From positions 1,674,001 to 1,738,000 of the forward strand of contig JAKLMB010000003.1 in NCBI GenBank assembly GCA_022813625.1: 64,000 nt of DNA. The letters are read 5' to 3'. The position numbers and the translations under genes were made by a program. Origin of the DNA: Aaosphaeria pasadenensis. Lineage: Eukaryota > Ascomycota > Dothideomycetes > Pleosporales. Shown piece by piece: positions 1 through 11,699 of this stretch. Within the stretch, counting starts at the first letter, position 1, and the number at the start of each line of letters is the position of its first letter. The notes beneath the pieces were generated by a model, which was not told where the DNA came from, ran no database searches, and saw nothing but the letters and a program-made list of their open reading frames with translations.

Positions 1-2618
1 TTAGTACATAGAATGGACATGTCGGAGAGGCGAAAAACAGAATGAAAAGTAAATGCAGAGTCTGCTTGCTTCCCTCTAAACTCCTAGGGTTGTTTCTGGA
101 GGCTGTCTGATATTGTCCATGTCAATGTTGATCGGACACCCCGAGGGAGATCTCCAAGAACCGATCTGATGCGGAGTGTGCAGCCGGTCTGACATGCCAC
201 CAATCGTGAATGGTCATGAGCGTGTGAGGTTACGTTACGGCTTGCATAATGCATGTAGAGGATGAAGAATAATACGCGGAGGATTATGTGCCAAGATGCA
301 GTAATAGACTTCACCAGTTCTGCAAGGCCGCCGGATCGGACGGTGCATCATTTCATGGCTGCATGGCATCAAGGAACATTCAAAAGTACGATGTGATGAG
401 GCATGTGAACGTTAGTGACCTCGTACGGCACTCAGATAGCGGAAGAGTGGGCCTGGGGGAGGTTTGGAGACGAGAGAAGACGAAGCACGGGATGCGGGAT
501 ACGAGAACGAGGGTGAGCCAGTCTTGCTCGTCCTCGGTTCCCTCATGGCGGTTCCGCACGAAGGAGGAAGGGGGCGAGATTCTCTAGAGGGTGTATGTGT
601 GACGTGATGGACGGGGGATGGTTGGCTGAGTGTTCGTATGGTTACACGCAGCGTGGAGGGCGCAGAGTTGCATGGACGGGAAGTTTAGGTAGAAGAGAGA
701 GAGGAGAGGAGAGGGTGTGTGTGGGGGGCAATCCCGTACAGGGCAGAAGGTATTAAGGCAAGGGGGGGGGATGGGATAGTACTGGGAATAAGATCAAGAT
801 CGCCACCCATTTATCAGGCCGGCCGTGAGTTATGCTATGTATGCTGTTGGTGATGATGCAGTCAGATGGGGGAGAGGGAGAAGCGAATAGTTGGAAAATT
901 GACCGAGTCGATGGGATGCGATTGCGCCATGTGGGAAAGAGATCTATAGAGATGGAGGGAGAGGGGTGCCGAAACAATGGACATGAATGATGATGATGAT
1001 TGCGTTGCGTTGCAATAATGGAGTTGAAAAAAGAAGAGAGCGGCAACGAAGCAATCGCCTAGAGGAAGCTAAGAAGAATCTAAGAACGTCTAAGCCGGCC
1101 AAGCTTGTGTTGAGTTATTGCTTACTTGACTACGAGGTACCTGTAACCTCTAGCAAGTACCTAACAAAGTAATGTACCACAACCATCCAAGTCGCATAGT
1201 TTTTAGAACAGACTTTATTCACTACTCGTCCGTATATAGGATATCTCGTAGATGAACAAAGTAATACAACACAGCAAGCAAAACACTACTACGATTGCCT
1301 ACACACGAGGGATAGATACCTCGTCCTGGTACCTCCTCGTAGTGAAGACACCCAATTACCGCAAGGAGTAAAGTCCCCGGCCGCCACAACCTCTTGGCGC
1401 CACCATCAGCCACCCAATCGCGCAATTGCTCTCTCCCATGATGCAATCATTCAAGCCTTTCCTGCCTTTCCACTCAAGACAACCTTAATCCCACTAACCT
1501 TGTCCACGCCTAACTCTCTGTAACAAACAAAAACTCAAATTAAATTCAAATCCTTCACATTCCGCAACTCCCACGTAACAAAGACGGGTTCGTACGCATT
1601 TAATCATCCATTACCTAACCGATCGATTCGAGTTAGTGGGGGGGAGGGGAGGGAAACTTGGGAAGGCCCAGATGTCGAACGAAAACGGTTCCAAAGAGCT
1701 GCTGGCACGGCGGGTTCTGCGGCAGTCTAACCTCTTGTCACCGTCTGAACGATGGAATGGGATGGGATGGGAGTGCATTGAGGGATATGATCAATCTTTT
1801 TGCGACCATTATTCAACATCTAACCATAGTGACCTGAGCTGCGCTGAGCTGAACTGAACCAGACACCTAACTACCTAGATACCTACATGCGTACCTATCA
1901 AGTCCACACATGAGCATCCGCAGACCACATCACCTATACAATTACACACATAACATAACAAACACCAGTATCGCGTGTCCATCCCATCCCATCGCCGCCA
2001 AGCAGTGACATCTCCAGTGGACCCATCCATCCATCGCTACAGTTCACCATCCTTGCGGCGCATCCGATTAATTTCTCAATTTTTCCTTCTGGAATTCCCA
2101 TAAAATGCCTTAGCTACATTAGCTACATAATGAAAATTGTCCGACTCGCAAAACGACATCGTGCCCTGGGATGTCGCAATCGGCGGCCCGGGCTCGAAGG
2201 GTCGAGTTCGTGCCTGAAAAGTGGATTCTCTAGGCGATCAGGGTAGCACGGTGGTAACGTCGTAGTAAATAAACTAGGTCAAGAGAGCGAAGGAAGGAGG
2301 CTTAAAATGAAAAAGTGATACATAATGGATTGTAAATGATGATTGATGTGATTGATGTAACTGCAATTCCAGGTGGTATCATATAATGCTCGTACCACTC
2401 AGCTACCTAGGTAACTGACTATTGAATTCGAATGCTATGTATGGAAAGAAAACACAAAAGTGTCGCTGGAACGTGCAGGGGGGTGTCTAAAGGTTTTTGG
2501 ACAACGTCAAAGGATTGTCGTCGTTTTCTATGTTCCGTACTGTTGGGATAGTGCAACTACACACACATTGCCTACTTACCTCGTCTCGCCTCACCTCGAC
2601 TCAACTCGATAGAACACA
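1..2618. other. gene-poor stretch
   Basis: No coding region can be supported in these 2.6 kb. Open frames are short, lack recognisable motifs and are broken by low-complexity purine runs. It probably holds the 3' untranslated end of the SCY1-like gene next to it and intergenic DNA. Confidence 0.5.
691..728 (+). repeat. purine tract followed by GT/G run
   Basis: A run of AGAAGAGAGAGAGGAGAGGA-type purines passes into GTGTGTGTGGGGGG. This is simple-sequence DNA with no coding signal. Confidence 0.6.
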
Positions 2619-5600
2619 TTATATCAGACTTCCCCCATCGTTGGCTCCCCAAGCCGTCTGGTTTTGATTCTGATTCTGAGTCTGCTTCTGGCTGCTCGTC
2701 GCCATCCGGGACGCCATGCTATTCATGCTCATCCCACCTCCCGCGGCAGGTGCACCGCCGAACCTCGACGCCTGACCTGGCGGTGGCGCGATGCTGAACG
2801 TACCCCCTCCGCTCGGAGGCGGCGGTATGCCAAACGAGCCAGAGGGCTTGCTAGGCGGCGGCGCGATGCTGAACGATGAGTAAGGGTTCGACTGGCTCTG
2901 CTGCTGTGGTGCCATTGAGAAATTTGAGAGCCCGGGCGTCGAGGTGGTAGCTACGCCTCCCCATTGATTCGACGTCGTGCTTGATGCTTTGCTCCAGTCG
3001 AGTCCGGAACTCTGCGTCGAGAGCGGCGGAGGGGACATCATGCTGTTCATGCTTGCGCCGGGCCTGCTCTGCTGCTGCGTGAGTGTCGGGCTGCCGATTC
3101 CCGGGTTGCTGGGCGCGAGCGCGGGGAAGGACGTGTTAAGGCTGTTGAGGGTGTTGTCCGGGGTGATCGTTCTGCCTACGCCTTGGTGCTGCAGCGGCGC
3201 GGAGAGGTTGTGCTGCTGTGCGGGCGGCGACATGGGCGGCGGCGGCGTGGACCAGGAGAACGTAGCTGCCGGAGAAGCATTGTTGGATGCTCGCCCGCGG
3301 TTATTCGCGACTGATCGCGAGGGGAGGATGGTGGATGAGGAGGCGGACGAGGGCGCGTTGGCCCACGCATCGCCGCCGAGCATGTCGTTTCCTCCGCCTG
3401 CTGCTCCGCTCGCGCCAGCAGCGCTCCCCCCGCGCACGAGAGCCTCGAAGTCGCCGTCTCCTGAGCCGTTCGCTGCGTCGAAGCCGTTGCTGGTGGTTGC
3501 GGGGGCGCCGCCGAAGCTCATGAATTCGTTGCGCGTGGTTGCGGTGCTGGTGCCGTTGCTGGCGCCGAGTTCTTGCAGCTTGCGGGTCTGCTCGTTTTCC
3601 ACGCGCGTGGACATGGATTTGATGGTCGTCATGTAGGCTTGGAATTGGGGGAGGTTGAGGAGCGGTCCTAGGCTGAATTGCCAGAGGATGGGGAGGACGT
3701 CCATGGCGAGGAAGTCGGAGTCAACTTGAGGGCCTATGGTTTTGAAGACCTCGAGGGCGGCCATCTGGGTGATGTTGGTTAGCTAGAGAAAAGGACGTGT
3801 TATATAGATGAGGGGAAACGTACCATGACTGCTGGCTCCTTGGTCTTGATGCCCCTGAGGAGCGGGACGACCTTGTCCTGGATGGTGTATTTGTCTAGGA
3901 TTGATACGTTGGAGGTTTTGGGCTTCTGGACTTCGACCACGCCCGTCAATCCATCTCCTTCGAATCCGTCCGATTCTTCACTGCCGCCGCCGCAGAGCGT
4001 TTTGAAAGCCTCCAGCCCGCGGATCTTGATCCCCATGCTGCTCGTCTTAGCAAAGACGTTCGCAATGATGGGGAACAACTCGTTCTTGATCGTCGAGAAG
4101 TCCAAAATGGGAACCACGACAGGGAGCGTTCGGAGCGCGGCGTCTACCATCGAGTGGGTGGGTGATTCCAATGCGTAGTTGATGATTGGTAATATGTCGT
4201 CCTTGAACTCCTTTCCGCCGCTGCTTTCGGCCGCGACGTTGATGTTCTCCAGCACGACCATCAGTCCGGCTTCCTTCAAGCTGTCTCGCTCGGCCGGCGC
4301 GCCCTTTGCGGGCGGTGGACTGCTCAAGAACACTTCTCGGAGCTTGGGTATCACTCTCTCTGTGAAAGCTCGCTTCGATGCAGGTAAAGTAGTGACGATC
4401 TTGAATATGTTTTGTAGGACGAGTGCCAGAAGTTCTCGATCTTTCGTCTCCTCTAGTAGAGCAGGGAGAACCTTCTTCTCCAGGACGGACTTGGGGAATT
4501 GGTTCAATATCCTCGGTAGACCCCTCATAAACTGTGACTTCTCGTGGGGCGTCTTCGCGGGCAGGGAGTCAAGGAAGCGGATAGTAGAGACTAGTATGTT
4601 ATCAAAGTATTGCGCCTGCTGGAATTCTCGCGCGTCCAAACGTTGTGCTGGCCGCCTTGTGATGAGACGATCGAGGACACCGTTGACCACATCTCTCGGT
4701 AGTGGTTGTGAGGACATGAAGTTGTTGCTCTTGTTGGGGACCGACGACGACGATGAGAAGGCGCGTTTGTATGCCGATTGGCTTCCGTTGAATTCGAGTG
4801 GACTTCGGTGGGGTGAATTGTATAATGCGATGATCAACATGCCCAGTGAGAACATGTCGGCGGCGGACGTGACATTGCCATCGAGGACAAAGTCTGGGGA
4901 GGTATAGTCGACATTGAGCTGGACGTGTCGAGGAAGTCGGGCATCATAATTCAACACCTCGGACAGCGATATGGGCGTTACTGATGTCGGTTTGGTGGAG
5001 TTCTCGGGCGGGGTGCAGAATGCGAGACCAGAGATCTTCCAGTCGGACTATTCACATTGGATCAGTGCCATTCATTTCAGAGAAGAAAGACGAGTTGTGT
5101 GGTGTATTGCCTACTTTAGCATTGATAAAGATGGCCTCGGGCGTCAGATTCGCATGGACGAGTCCCGCACTCTCGTGGAGGAATTCCAACCCTTTCGCAA
5201 TCTGCAGCAGCCCCTTCTGTATCTCTAGCTCGTCAATCTCTAACTCCCGCCGCCTCTTCTGCCCATCCGACTCCTCAACCACGTAGCGGCTTCTGCGCCC
5301 TCCCACACCGCCAGCCCTCTCCTGCTCATCCTTCTCCTGCAGCAGGCCAGCGAGCGACGCAGTGACAGGTTCCGTAGCGAACATCAACCCCCCGCCACGA
5401 GTCTCTTCTACCGGCTCCGCGAGCTCCAGGACGCTCGGGTGCCGCAGCCTCGCGAGCGAACTGGCCTCCTTTTTCAGCCTCTCCACAACCTCCTCGTGTG
5501 CCCTCTTCAGCGCCGAAGCGCCCGACCTCCCGCCCAGACTTGCGCCCCCGGGAGGCTCCAGCGACTTCTTCTCGAATACGAAGACGGACGCCGCCTTGCC

Positions 5601-5720
5601 TGTGGACTTCTTCTTTGCATCGTAGATCTTCCAGGGCCCGGAGAAGGATGTGGGTTGTGGGCTCAGCGAGTAGTTGGACGAGATGTTCGAGGTGAACGAC
5701 TTCAGCGCATTGGAAAACAT
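2619..5720 (-). CDS. SCY1: SCY1-like (SCYL2 type) protein pseudokinase
   Basis: Three exons on the minus strand: 5720-5115, 5047-3824 and 3764-2619, giving 991 aa. The start at 5720 gives MFSNALKSFT. An N-terminal kinase-like fold (about residues 1-330) has lost key catalytic residues: the HRD site reads HAN (VHANLTPEAIF) and the DFG site reads SGL (DWKISGLAF). A HEAT-like helical region follows (about 340-690, LPRILNQFPKSVLEKKVLPALLE), then a Ser/Gly/Pro/Gln-rich disordered tail. This order is that of the SCY1/SCYL2 family, which acts in clathrin and endosome-Golgi membrane traffic; that role is from family knowledge. The 59-nt second intron was chosen over a 41-nt alternative because it has a CTAAC branch site and gives VMMAALEVF. 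Confidence 0.9.
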
Positions 5721-6842
5721 GGCGTCGTCGAGGAAGGGGAGGAGATGGAGGCAAAGGTGGAAGACGACCGCCCGCGCGGCGATTCTATCGATCGGCGGAT
5801 ATTTTGTTGTTAGGTGGCATGGACTGACGGTTTCTCGAGGTAGGGGATATCTGACGGAAGGGAGAGAGAGCGCGTGAGACACCTCCTCTTCCTTTTTCTT
5901 ATCTTTCTTTATTCCAAGTCGGAAAAGGGATGTCGAATGTCTGAGACCTAGAGGTAGGTGGTACGTAGGTTTAACGTTGTTGTTGTTATTGTTACAATAA
6001 GTCGCCCTTTGATAAGGGTGCCGCAACGCTCGTTTGAAGATTCGTTGGAACGGCGCTCCAATAGAAATGTAAGATGGGGTTGTTGTAGGAGAGGCGGCGC
6101 TTGGCAGGGTACATTACGTTCGTCACTCGTGTTGGTTTTCATGTGAGAGCTACTCCCGCATGAGCAATAGATTATAAACCACAATTGGAATTCTGACCAT
6201 ATTAAGAAGGGACTGTTGCACGCGACCAAGAATTCATTCTATGTCAGATATCATGGAATGTTTTTGTTGTATGCATTGAATTGGAAGTGGATTTGTATGT
6301 GTATGTGCACTCCGTATAACTCGCTCGTAGGGCTGAAGAGAATATGAATTTCAATAATTATAGATACACCGCAAGTGTCAATTGAACATTTGTGCACACG
6401 TTTCATAGTTACTTTAGCCCTGCATCGGCCTTAGCCTCTTTATCCGTTTGGAGAGGCATGTCCATTGTGAGTTATCCGGGGATCTTCTGCAGACCTCCGA
6501 TTAGCGGACCGAGCAGTCGCTACAAGAAACGTCACAGCATGCATTCATGGGGTTTAGCCAGGGTCTTGAGCTCCTAATTATACGCAACGGGCAATTGGGG
6601 ATCGTCAGACTCATCGTACAGAAGCAATTCAGCCCGGCCTATCCGCTTGTTGCTATTGTGAGCCGATACTATCCCGTGGGGGAGTCACAAAAGCCCCGGA
6701 GCACAAAGCGCCGATATCTCGGTCAGCTTCGGGGTCGTAAATATTTGGTCTGCCATAATTACCTACCACACATCTCTCACAAGTGCTACTTCAATCACGT
6801 TCTTCCCTCAATCTCGGGATACCTCTACCACACACATTCGCT
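5721..6842. other. divergent promoter region, SCY1-like / BCAT
   Basis: About 1.1 kb lies between two genes transcribed away from each other. It contains no convincing coding region and must hold both promoters and 5' leaders. An upstream in-frame extension of the SCY1-like reading frame into this DNA is low-complexity and is not part of the protein. Confidence 0.5.
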
Positions 6843-8216
6843 ATGCTTCAACAACGGTCAGCGCGACTCCTGTCGCAATTCTCTTCTGCTCCATCCCGCG
6901 TCTTCACACCTGCTTATTTGCGATGTCGGCGGGCATACAGCATCCACGCTGATGCCTCTGTGGGCACCAAAATCCAGGACATTGACCCATCAAAGCTCTC
7001 CATCACCAAGACGACAACACCGAAGGACTTACTGCCTCCTGAGGAATTGGTATTCGGACGCAATTTCACAGGTGCGTGCGAGATTGGCGGAAGGCTCGCA
7101 TGCAGGAGGACATGAATTGACTTTTTCTCCCAGATCATATGCTATCGCTTGAATGGACTGCTTCCCAAGGATGGCTACCAGCGCGCATAACACCCTACCA
7201 GAACCTCTCCCTCGACCCAGCTACCTGCGTCTTCCACTATGCTTTCGAATGCTTCGAGGGTATGAAGGCGTACAAGGACAAGAATGGAAACATCAGACTC
7301 TTCCGACCTGACAAGAACATGGCGCGATTGAACAAGTCGTCCGCACGTATCGCTCTCCCCACCTTTGACCCAGACGCAATGATCGATCTCATCGGCCAAT
7401 TCGTGAAGTTGGATTCGAGGTTCATTCCTGATGCCCGCGGATACTCTCTCTACCTACGTCCCACAATGATCGGCACCCAGCGCACATTGGGAGTTGGTCC
7501 TCCCGCTTCCGCACTCCTCTACGTGATCGCCTCGCCCGTCGGACCTTACTACCCTACCGGCTTCAAGGCCGTCTCATTGGAGGCTACAGATTACGCTGTG
7601 CGAGCATGGCCCGGCGGTGTCGGAGACAAGAAGTTGGGCGCCAACTACGCACCTTGCATCCTGCCCCAGATGCAAGCCGCCAGCCGTGGATTCCACCAGA
7701 ATCTGTGGCTGTTCGGCGAGGAGGAGTACGTCACTGAAGTTGGCACGATGAACCTCTTCGCAGCCATCAAGAACAAGGAGACTGGCCAGAAGGAGCTGTT
7801 GACCGCCCCTCTCGACGGTACCATCCTCGAAGGTGTCACTCGCGATTCCGTTATTGGCCTTGCCAAGGAGCGACTCGAGCCTCAGGGCTGGAAGGTGACC
7901 GAGAGGAAGTTCACAATGAAGGAGCTTGCCGATGCGGCTGATGAGGGCCGTATGTTGGAGGTCTTTGGAGCCGGCACCGCCGCCATCGTTAGCCCTGTTC
8001 GAAAGATCAGCTGGAAGGGACGGTTGGTGGAGTGCGGATTGGAGGATAATGTCGAGGCTGGGCCAATTGCTCTGCAGATGAAGGAATGGATGGAGGCTAT
8101 CCAGTATGGTGATGAGGACCATCCATGGAGGTAAGTTCTCAAAAAGGAAAAACCCATTGACCTTTTTTTCGATTACTTTTGCTAACTTGTTGGGCAACAG
8201 TTACAAGCTCGCCTAA
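6843..8216 (+). CDS. BAT1: mitochondrial branched-chain amino-acid aminotransferase
   Basis: Exons 6843-7071, 7134-8130 and 8201-8216 give 413 aa; the last exon encodes only the final residues (YKLA after a split Ser codon). It is a class IV PLP enzyme that moves amino groups between Leu/Ile/Val and 2-oxoglutarate. The PLP lysine is K243 in DKKLGANYAP, and FECFEGMKAY, RPDKNMARLN and EVGTMNLF are family blocks. The N-terminus (MLQQRSARLLSQFSS...) is Arg/Ser-rich without acids, like a mitochondrial presequence. The ATG at 6843 was preferred to an upstream GTG at 6783. Confidence 0.95.
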
Positions 8217-8958
8217 ATCGCCAGAGCGCAAGGGAGGTTTCTCTATCTCGATATTTGATTCTTAATCGACTTCTTCAAAGAGTACGCAAAAGAGTTTGCT
8301 CGCATATCTTCTATACATCTATCTATCTGTACATAGCGATGAGCTGGAAGAGGGGCGTTGGGGTTAATTTCAGCCCAGGACTATAATGTCCTCTGCCACC
8401 TTGGGATGATTGTCCCTTTTCAATTTGCAATTGACACAAGAAACAAAAAGGCAGCAAAATCGATCGAAATTTCTACCCAATTCAACTGATGTGGACAGAT
8501 AATTTTTTTCATCTAGGATTGTTCGTGTCACTGCACTCGTATGATGTGTCCACCCTCTTCCGTACAGATAGACAGAGCTATTATGTGACGTCGACGTCTG
8601 GATGCGGCAAGGGCGCGCACGGGAACGCGCCTTGCGTTGCTCTAAGGATAGCTCTAGCCTCTAGTGGCTCTCGAGCAGCTAAAGAGTCGCGCTTGCCTGT
8701 TTATGTTTGCTTGCTTGGCATCAAGTGGGAGCTTCCCCCAGGCCCAGCCATCCAACTTCCACTCTTGCTTGCCCTTTGCCTGTTCCTGTCACATCCCACC
8801 CAACCCACCAACCCACCGACACCGTCCCGACCACTCAACCTCCATCGCAATTAATTACGCGACCCGCGAAGCTCCAACAGACAGGTCTCACTTCCATACG
8901 ACACCAACCCGCCCGCCATCGCATCGCGGCATTGAGAGCGACCTGCGACTCTCACACA
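8217..8958. other. intergenic, BCAT 3' end / HMG-box promoter
   Basis: Nothing coding is supported here. It holds the terminator of the aminotransferase gene and the C-rich, TATA-poor promoter and leader of the HMG-box gene. Confidence 0.5.
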
Positions 8959-10068
8959 ATGCTCGTTCGCGGTGCCCTGTGCCGCTTGGCAGCCGACCTT
9001 CCCAAAACATCCACACACGACCTGTCCCACCTCGCTCGCGCCTTTCAGAACAGCTTCGCCCGTCGCAATGCCCTCTCGGTCCCCGTCATACATGCCATCT
9101 CCCGCGCATATCGCCGCACCTATGCCACCACAGCTGAGGCGACCACGCCAACCCCCACCGTGAAGAAGGCGGTCAAGAAGGCTGCTGCTGCTAAGAAGCC
9201 CGCCGCGAAGAAGACTACAGCAAAGAAGACCACCGCAAAGAAGACTCCTGCGAAGAAGAAGACCGCAAGCAAGAAGGCAGCTCCCAAGAAGAAGGCCAAG
9301 AAAACTGCTGCGAAGAAGAAGCCTGCCGCAAAGAAGAGGGTCAAGAAGGTTCTCACGCCGGAAGAGAAGGAGAAGCAGCACATCCGTGAGCTGAAGAAGC
9401 AGGCATTGCGTGTGCCTTTCAGTACGAGAAAGGTCAGCGGCAGACTGGTATATACAGCAGAGGTAGCGAAGGGAGGAAAGGTTTCCCTAAAGGAAGCCGC
9501 AGAACAGTACAACAACATTACACCGGCGGAGAGGGAGGTAAGTGACGAGCAGTGTGAAATCTATCACGGAGGCTAAATTGGTACTAACCCCCTGCCCCAG
9601 CATTACAACCACCTTGCCAACCAGAAAACGGAAGACAACAGGGCAGAGTACCGCAAATGGGTACACTCTCATACGCCCAACGAGATCCGCCTCGCCAACA
9701 ACGCCCGACTGGCATTGCAGAAAAAGCTAGCCGGTAAAGTGAAAAGCCTCAGCCCGTTTGCGAAGATAGAGGATGACCGGGCTCCCAAACGTTCAGCGCA
9801 CCCATTCTTGCGCTTTATGCAGGAGCGCCAGGGCAGTGGAGACTTCAAGGACATCAAATTCACAGATGCCTCGACTCTGATATCCAAGGAGTGGGCTGCC
9901 TTGAGCGCAAGCGAGAAGAAGGTATTCATCCACACCTCAAGGCTTACATCCAAAATCATGCTAATACCGCTGCAGCCATATGAAGACCAATCTGCCGAGG
10001 CCTCAGCAAGATATGCACGCGAATACGAGCAAGTCTATGGTATCAAGAGCAAGTCAGCATCGGCATAG
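8959..10068 (+). CDS. mitochondrial HMG-box DNA-packaging protein with lysine-rich tract
   Basis: Exons 8959-9537, 9601-9921 and 9976-10068 give 330 aa. The order is a basic, hydroxylated N-terminus that looks like a mitochondrial presequence (MLVRGALCRLAADL), a histone-H1-like tract of AKK/TAKK/PAKK repeats (about residues 67-132), a first HMG-like box (about 140-220) and a second (about 240-322, KRSAHPFLRFMQE ... KEWAALSASEKKPYED). It resembles Abf2/TFAM-type proteins that coat mitochondrial DNA; that role is inferred. Removal of the 54-nt second intron (GTATTC...GCTAAT...CAG) restores the canonical EKKPYED of the box. That intron is a multiple of three with no stop, so its retention would insert 18 residues. 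Confidence 0.85.
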
Positions 10069-10650
10069 CTTCCTTGCGCCCTAGAGCATCAAACAACTTC
10101 TTCGACTATTTCCTTGTGTTATAGGGGTGTGAATTGAACGGCGCAAGTACTTCTCTCGATTGGTATAGCCCGATCCGGCCTGGCAGGTTTTCCTTAGGTA
10201 CTCGATCTGAAATGATGTATGCGCTCTATCCTACACGGGAGGTCACCAGGAGTCTTGTTAGAAGATTGGGACAGTTCTTCCATATGGTGAATGCGTTGTA
10301 AACTCCCCTCCCAGCGCCGCCCTGCAACAAAGTTTTGGTTATGAATTATTACAATTTCATTGGGTTTTCTTGTTGTGAGGCAATGCTAATATGCCACTAT
10401 GTATTGCCTACGGTGTACTTGGGCCCGCTTTCCTTCCGAGGCTATACGAAAAAGAGGATTATCCTTAACCAGGCCATGTCGTCGTTAAACTAACCTCATG
10501 CTAAGCATGGGCATTGGGTATCATTGTACAAAAGCGAATTCCAGACCATGCTCGCGGGGAAATCCCGCACACGAGCCACTTACGCCAAAAGTAAATCCAG
10601 GAACAGAAATGCTCATCGACTAGTTGCCGAGCAGCCCAGTGTATGAATCT
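10069..10650. other. convergent intergenic stretch
   Basis: Both neighbours end here (HMG-box on plus, G-patch on minus). Only 3' untranslated and terminator sequence is expected and no coding region is seen. Confidence 0.5.
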
Positions 10651-11340
10651 TCAACCACCCAGCTCATTCAGGTACTTCTCGACCTTGTCGTCCCCGTAAA
10701 ACAACTTTCGCAGTTGCTCGTCCTTCTTCTTTTCCTTCTCGTACTGCTTCTTTGCTTTGCCCGCGTCGAGCTTGTTCGGTTTCTTCTCTTCGACCTTTTC
10801 CTCAACCACCTTCATGCCGATACCGTGCTGATTGGATTTAGCCTTCGGGATTATAGGATAGAGGATACCGTCTCTCGCGGCGCCCAATCCCTTCCGCTCA
10901 TCGATATCGAAACCATACTTCTCGAGGTACTTCAACCCCATTCTATTGCGGTCCATAGCGGACGGACTGTGTCGCACCGGCAGACTGTACTGGTGCGCGA
11001 ACGAAATGTGGTGCGCGCTCGGAGTCGCCTCCGTGATCGGCGACTTGCACACGTCGCAGATAGGGAATTTCTTCTCCTCTTCGGCCGTCGGCTTGGGGGT
11101 GTTTTTCAAGACAATGGCGAGGTAGCGTTCTGCGAATGTCAGCTCCGGGGGCTCGTCGGAGGCTTGCGCTTCGGTGGTGGTGGTGGGGGCGTCCGCGGAG
11201 GGTTCAGGGGTCGCGGGCACGAACTTGATGGGCCGCTTGTACAGGCCTGAGCCGTATGCGGGCAGCGAGGTGAAAGGCACCTCGTGGAGGTCGTCGTCGT
11301 CGTAGACGCGGGGGAGGGAGGGCAACCGCGGGGGTGCCAT
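10651..11340 (-). CDS. G-patch domain protein, GPANK1-like
   Basis: Single exon, 229 aa, starting MAPPRLPSLPRV at 11340. The middle holds CDVCKSPITEATPSAHHISFAHQ, a possible C2H2-like metal site, followed by a G-patch (DRNRMGLKYLEKYGFD..KGLGA..GILYPI). The tail is a highly charged Lys/Glu helix. G-patch proteins bind RNA or activate DEAH helicases; which one this partners is unknown. The order and short length match the GPANK1-like fungal proteins without their ankyrin repeats. A 359-bp gap separates its start from the SDR gene, which runs the other way, so they share a promoter region. Confidence 0.75.
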   Translation of the reverse strand: MAPPRLPSLPRVYDDDDLHEVPFTSLPAYGSGLYKRPIKFVPATPEPSADAPTTTTEAQASDEPPELTFAERYLAIVLKNTPKPTAEEEKKFPICDVCKSPITEATPSAHHISFAHQYSLPVRHSPSAMDRNRMGLKYLEKYGFDIDERKGLGAARDGILYPIIPKAKSNQHGIGMKVVEEKVEEKKPNKLDAGKAKKQYEKEKKKDEQLRKLFYGDDKVEKYLNELGG

Positions 11341-11699
11341 GGTGAGAGAGGGTCGTGTGTATGGAGTGACGATTAACACCTCTTGGGTGGTTTTTTCGAG
11401 GGGCTACGAACACCGTCAGTATCTTCCTTCAAATGCGGCCGGAAGTACGTGGTTGGAGCTTTGGGTGTGTGTGTTGTGTTGTGTGAGTGAGAGGGTAGGG
11501 CGAGTTTTAGTCCCACAGGCACCGAAAAAGTAGTTGTCGCGAAATCACATGCGAGTGACGTTGCGCGCGGGCGCTAGTTGCCTGGCTTGGCGGACCCTAA
11601 GGAAATCATTCCGAGTTCGTGTCTCGAATGCGTTGTGATTGATTACCTATTTTGGCCGGACGAATCCCCTCCCCTCCCCCGTTACGAACCGGCACCACA

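Noticed and set aside
2977..3636. 219-codon plus-strand open frame opposite the SCY1-like tail
   Set aside because: It mirrors the GC-rich, Ser/Gly/Pro-coding minus strand and has no motif; it is a shadow of the real gene.
4179..4907. 242-codon plus-strand open frame
   Set aside because: Antisense to the conserved HEAT region of the SCY1-like gene; Ser/Arg-rich composition typical of a shadow.
6783..6842. N-terminal extension of the branched-chain aminotransferase
   Set aside because: It begins at GTG, and the ATG at 6843 already gives a complete presequence.
8851..9518. Minus-strand Leu/Phe-rich open frames opposite the lysine tract
   Set aside because: They are the reverse reading of AAG repeats and only look like membrane proteins because CTT and TTC code Leu and Phe.
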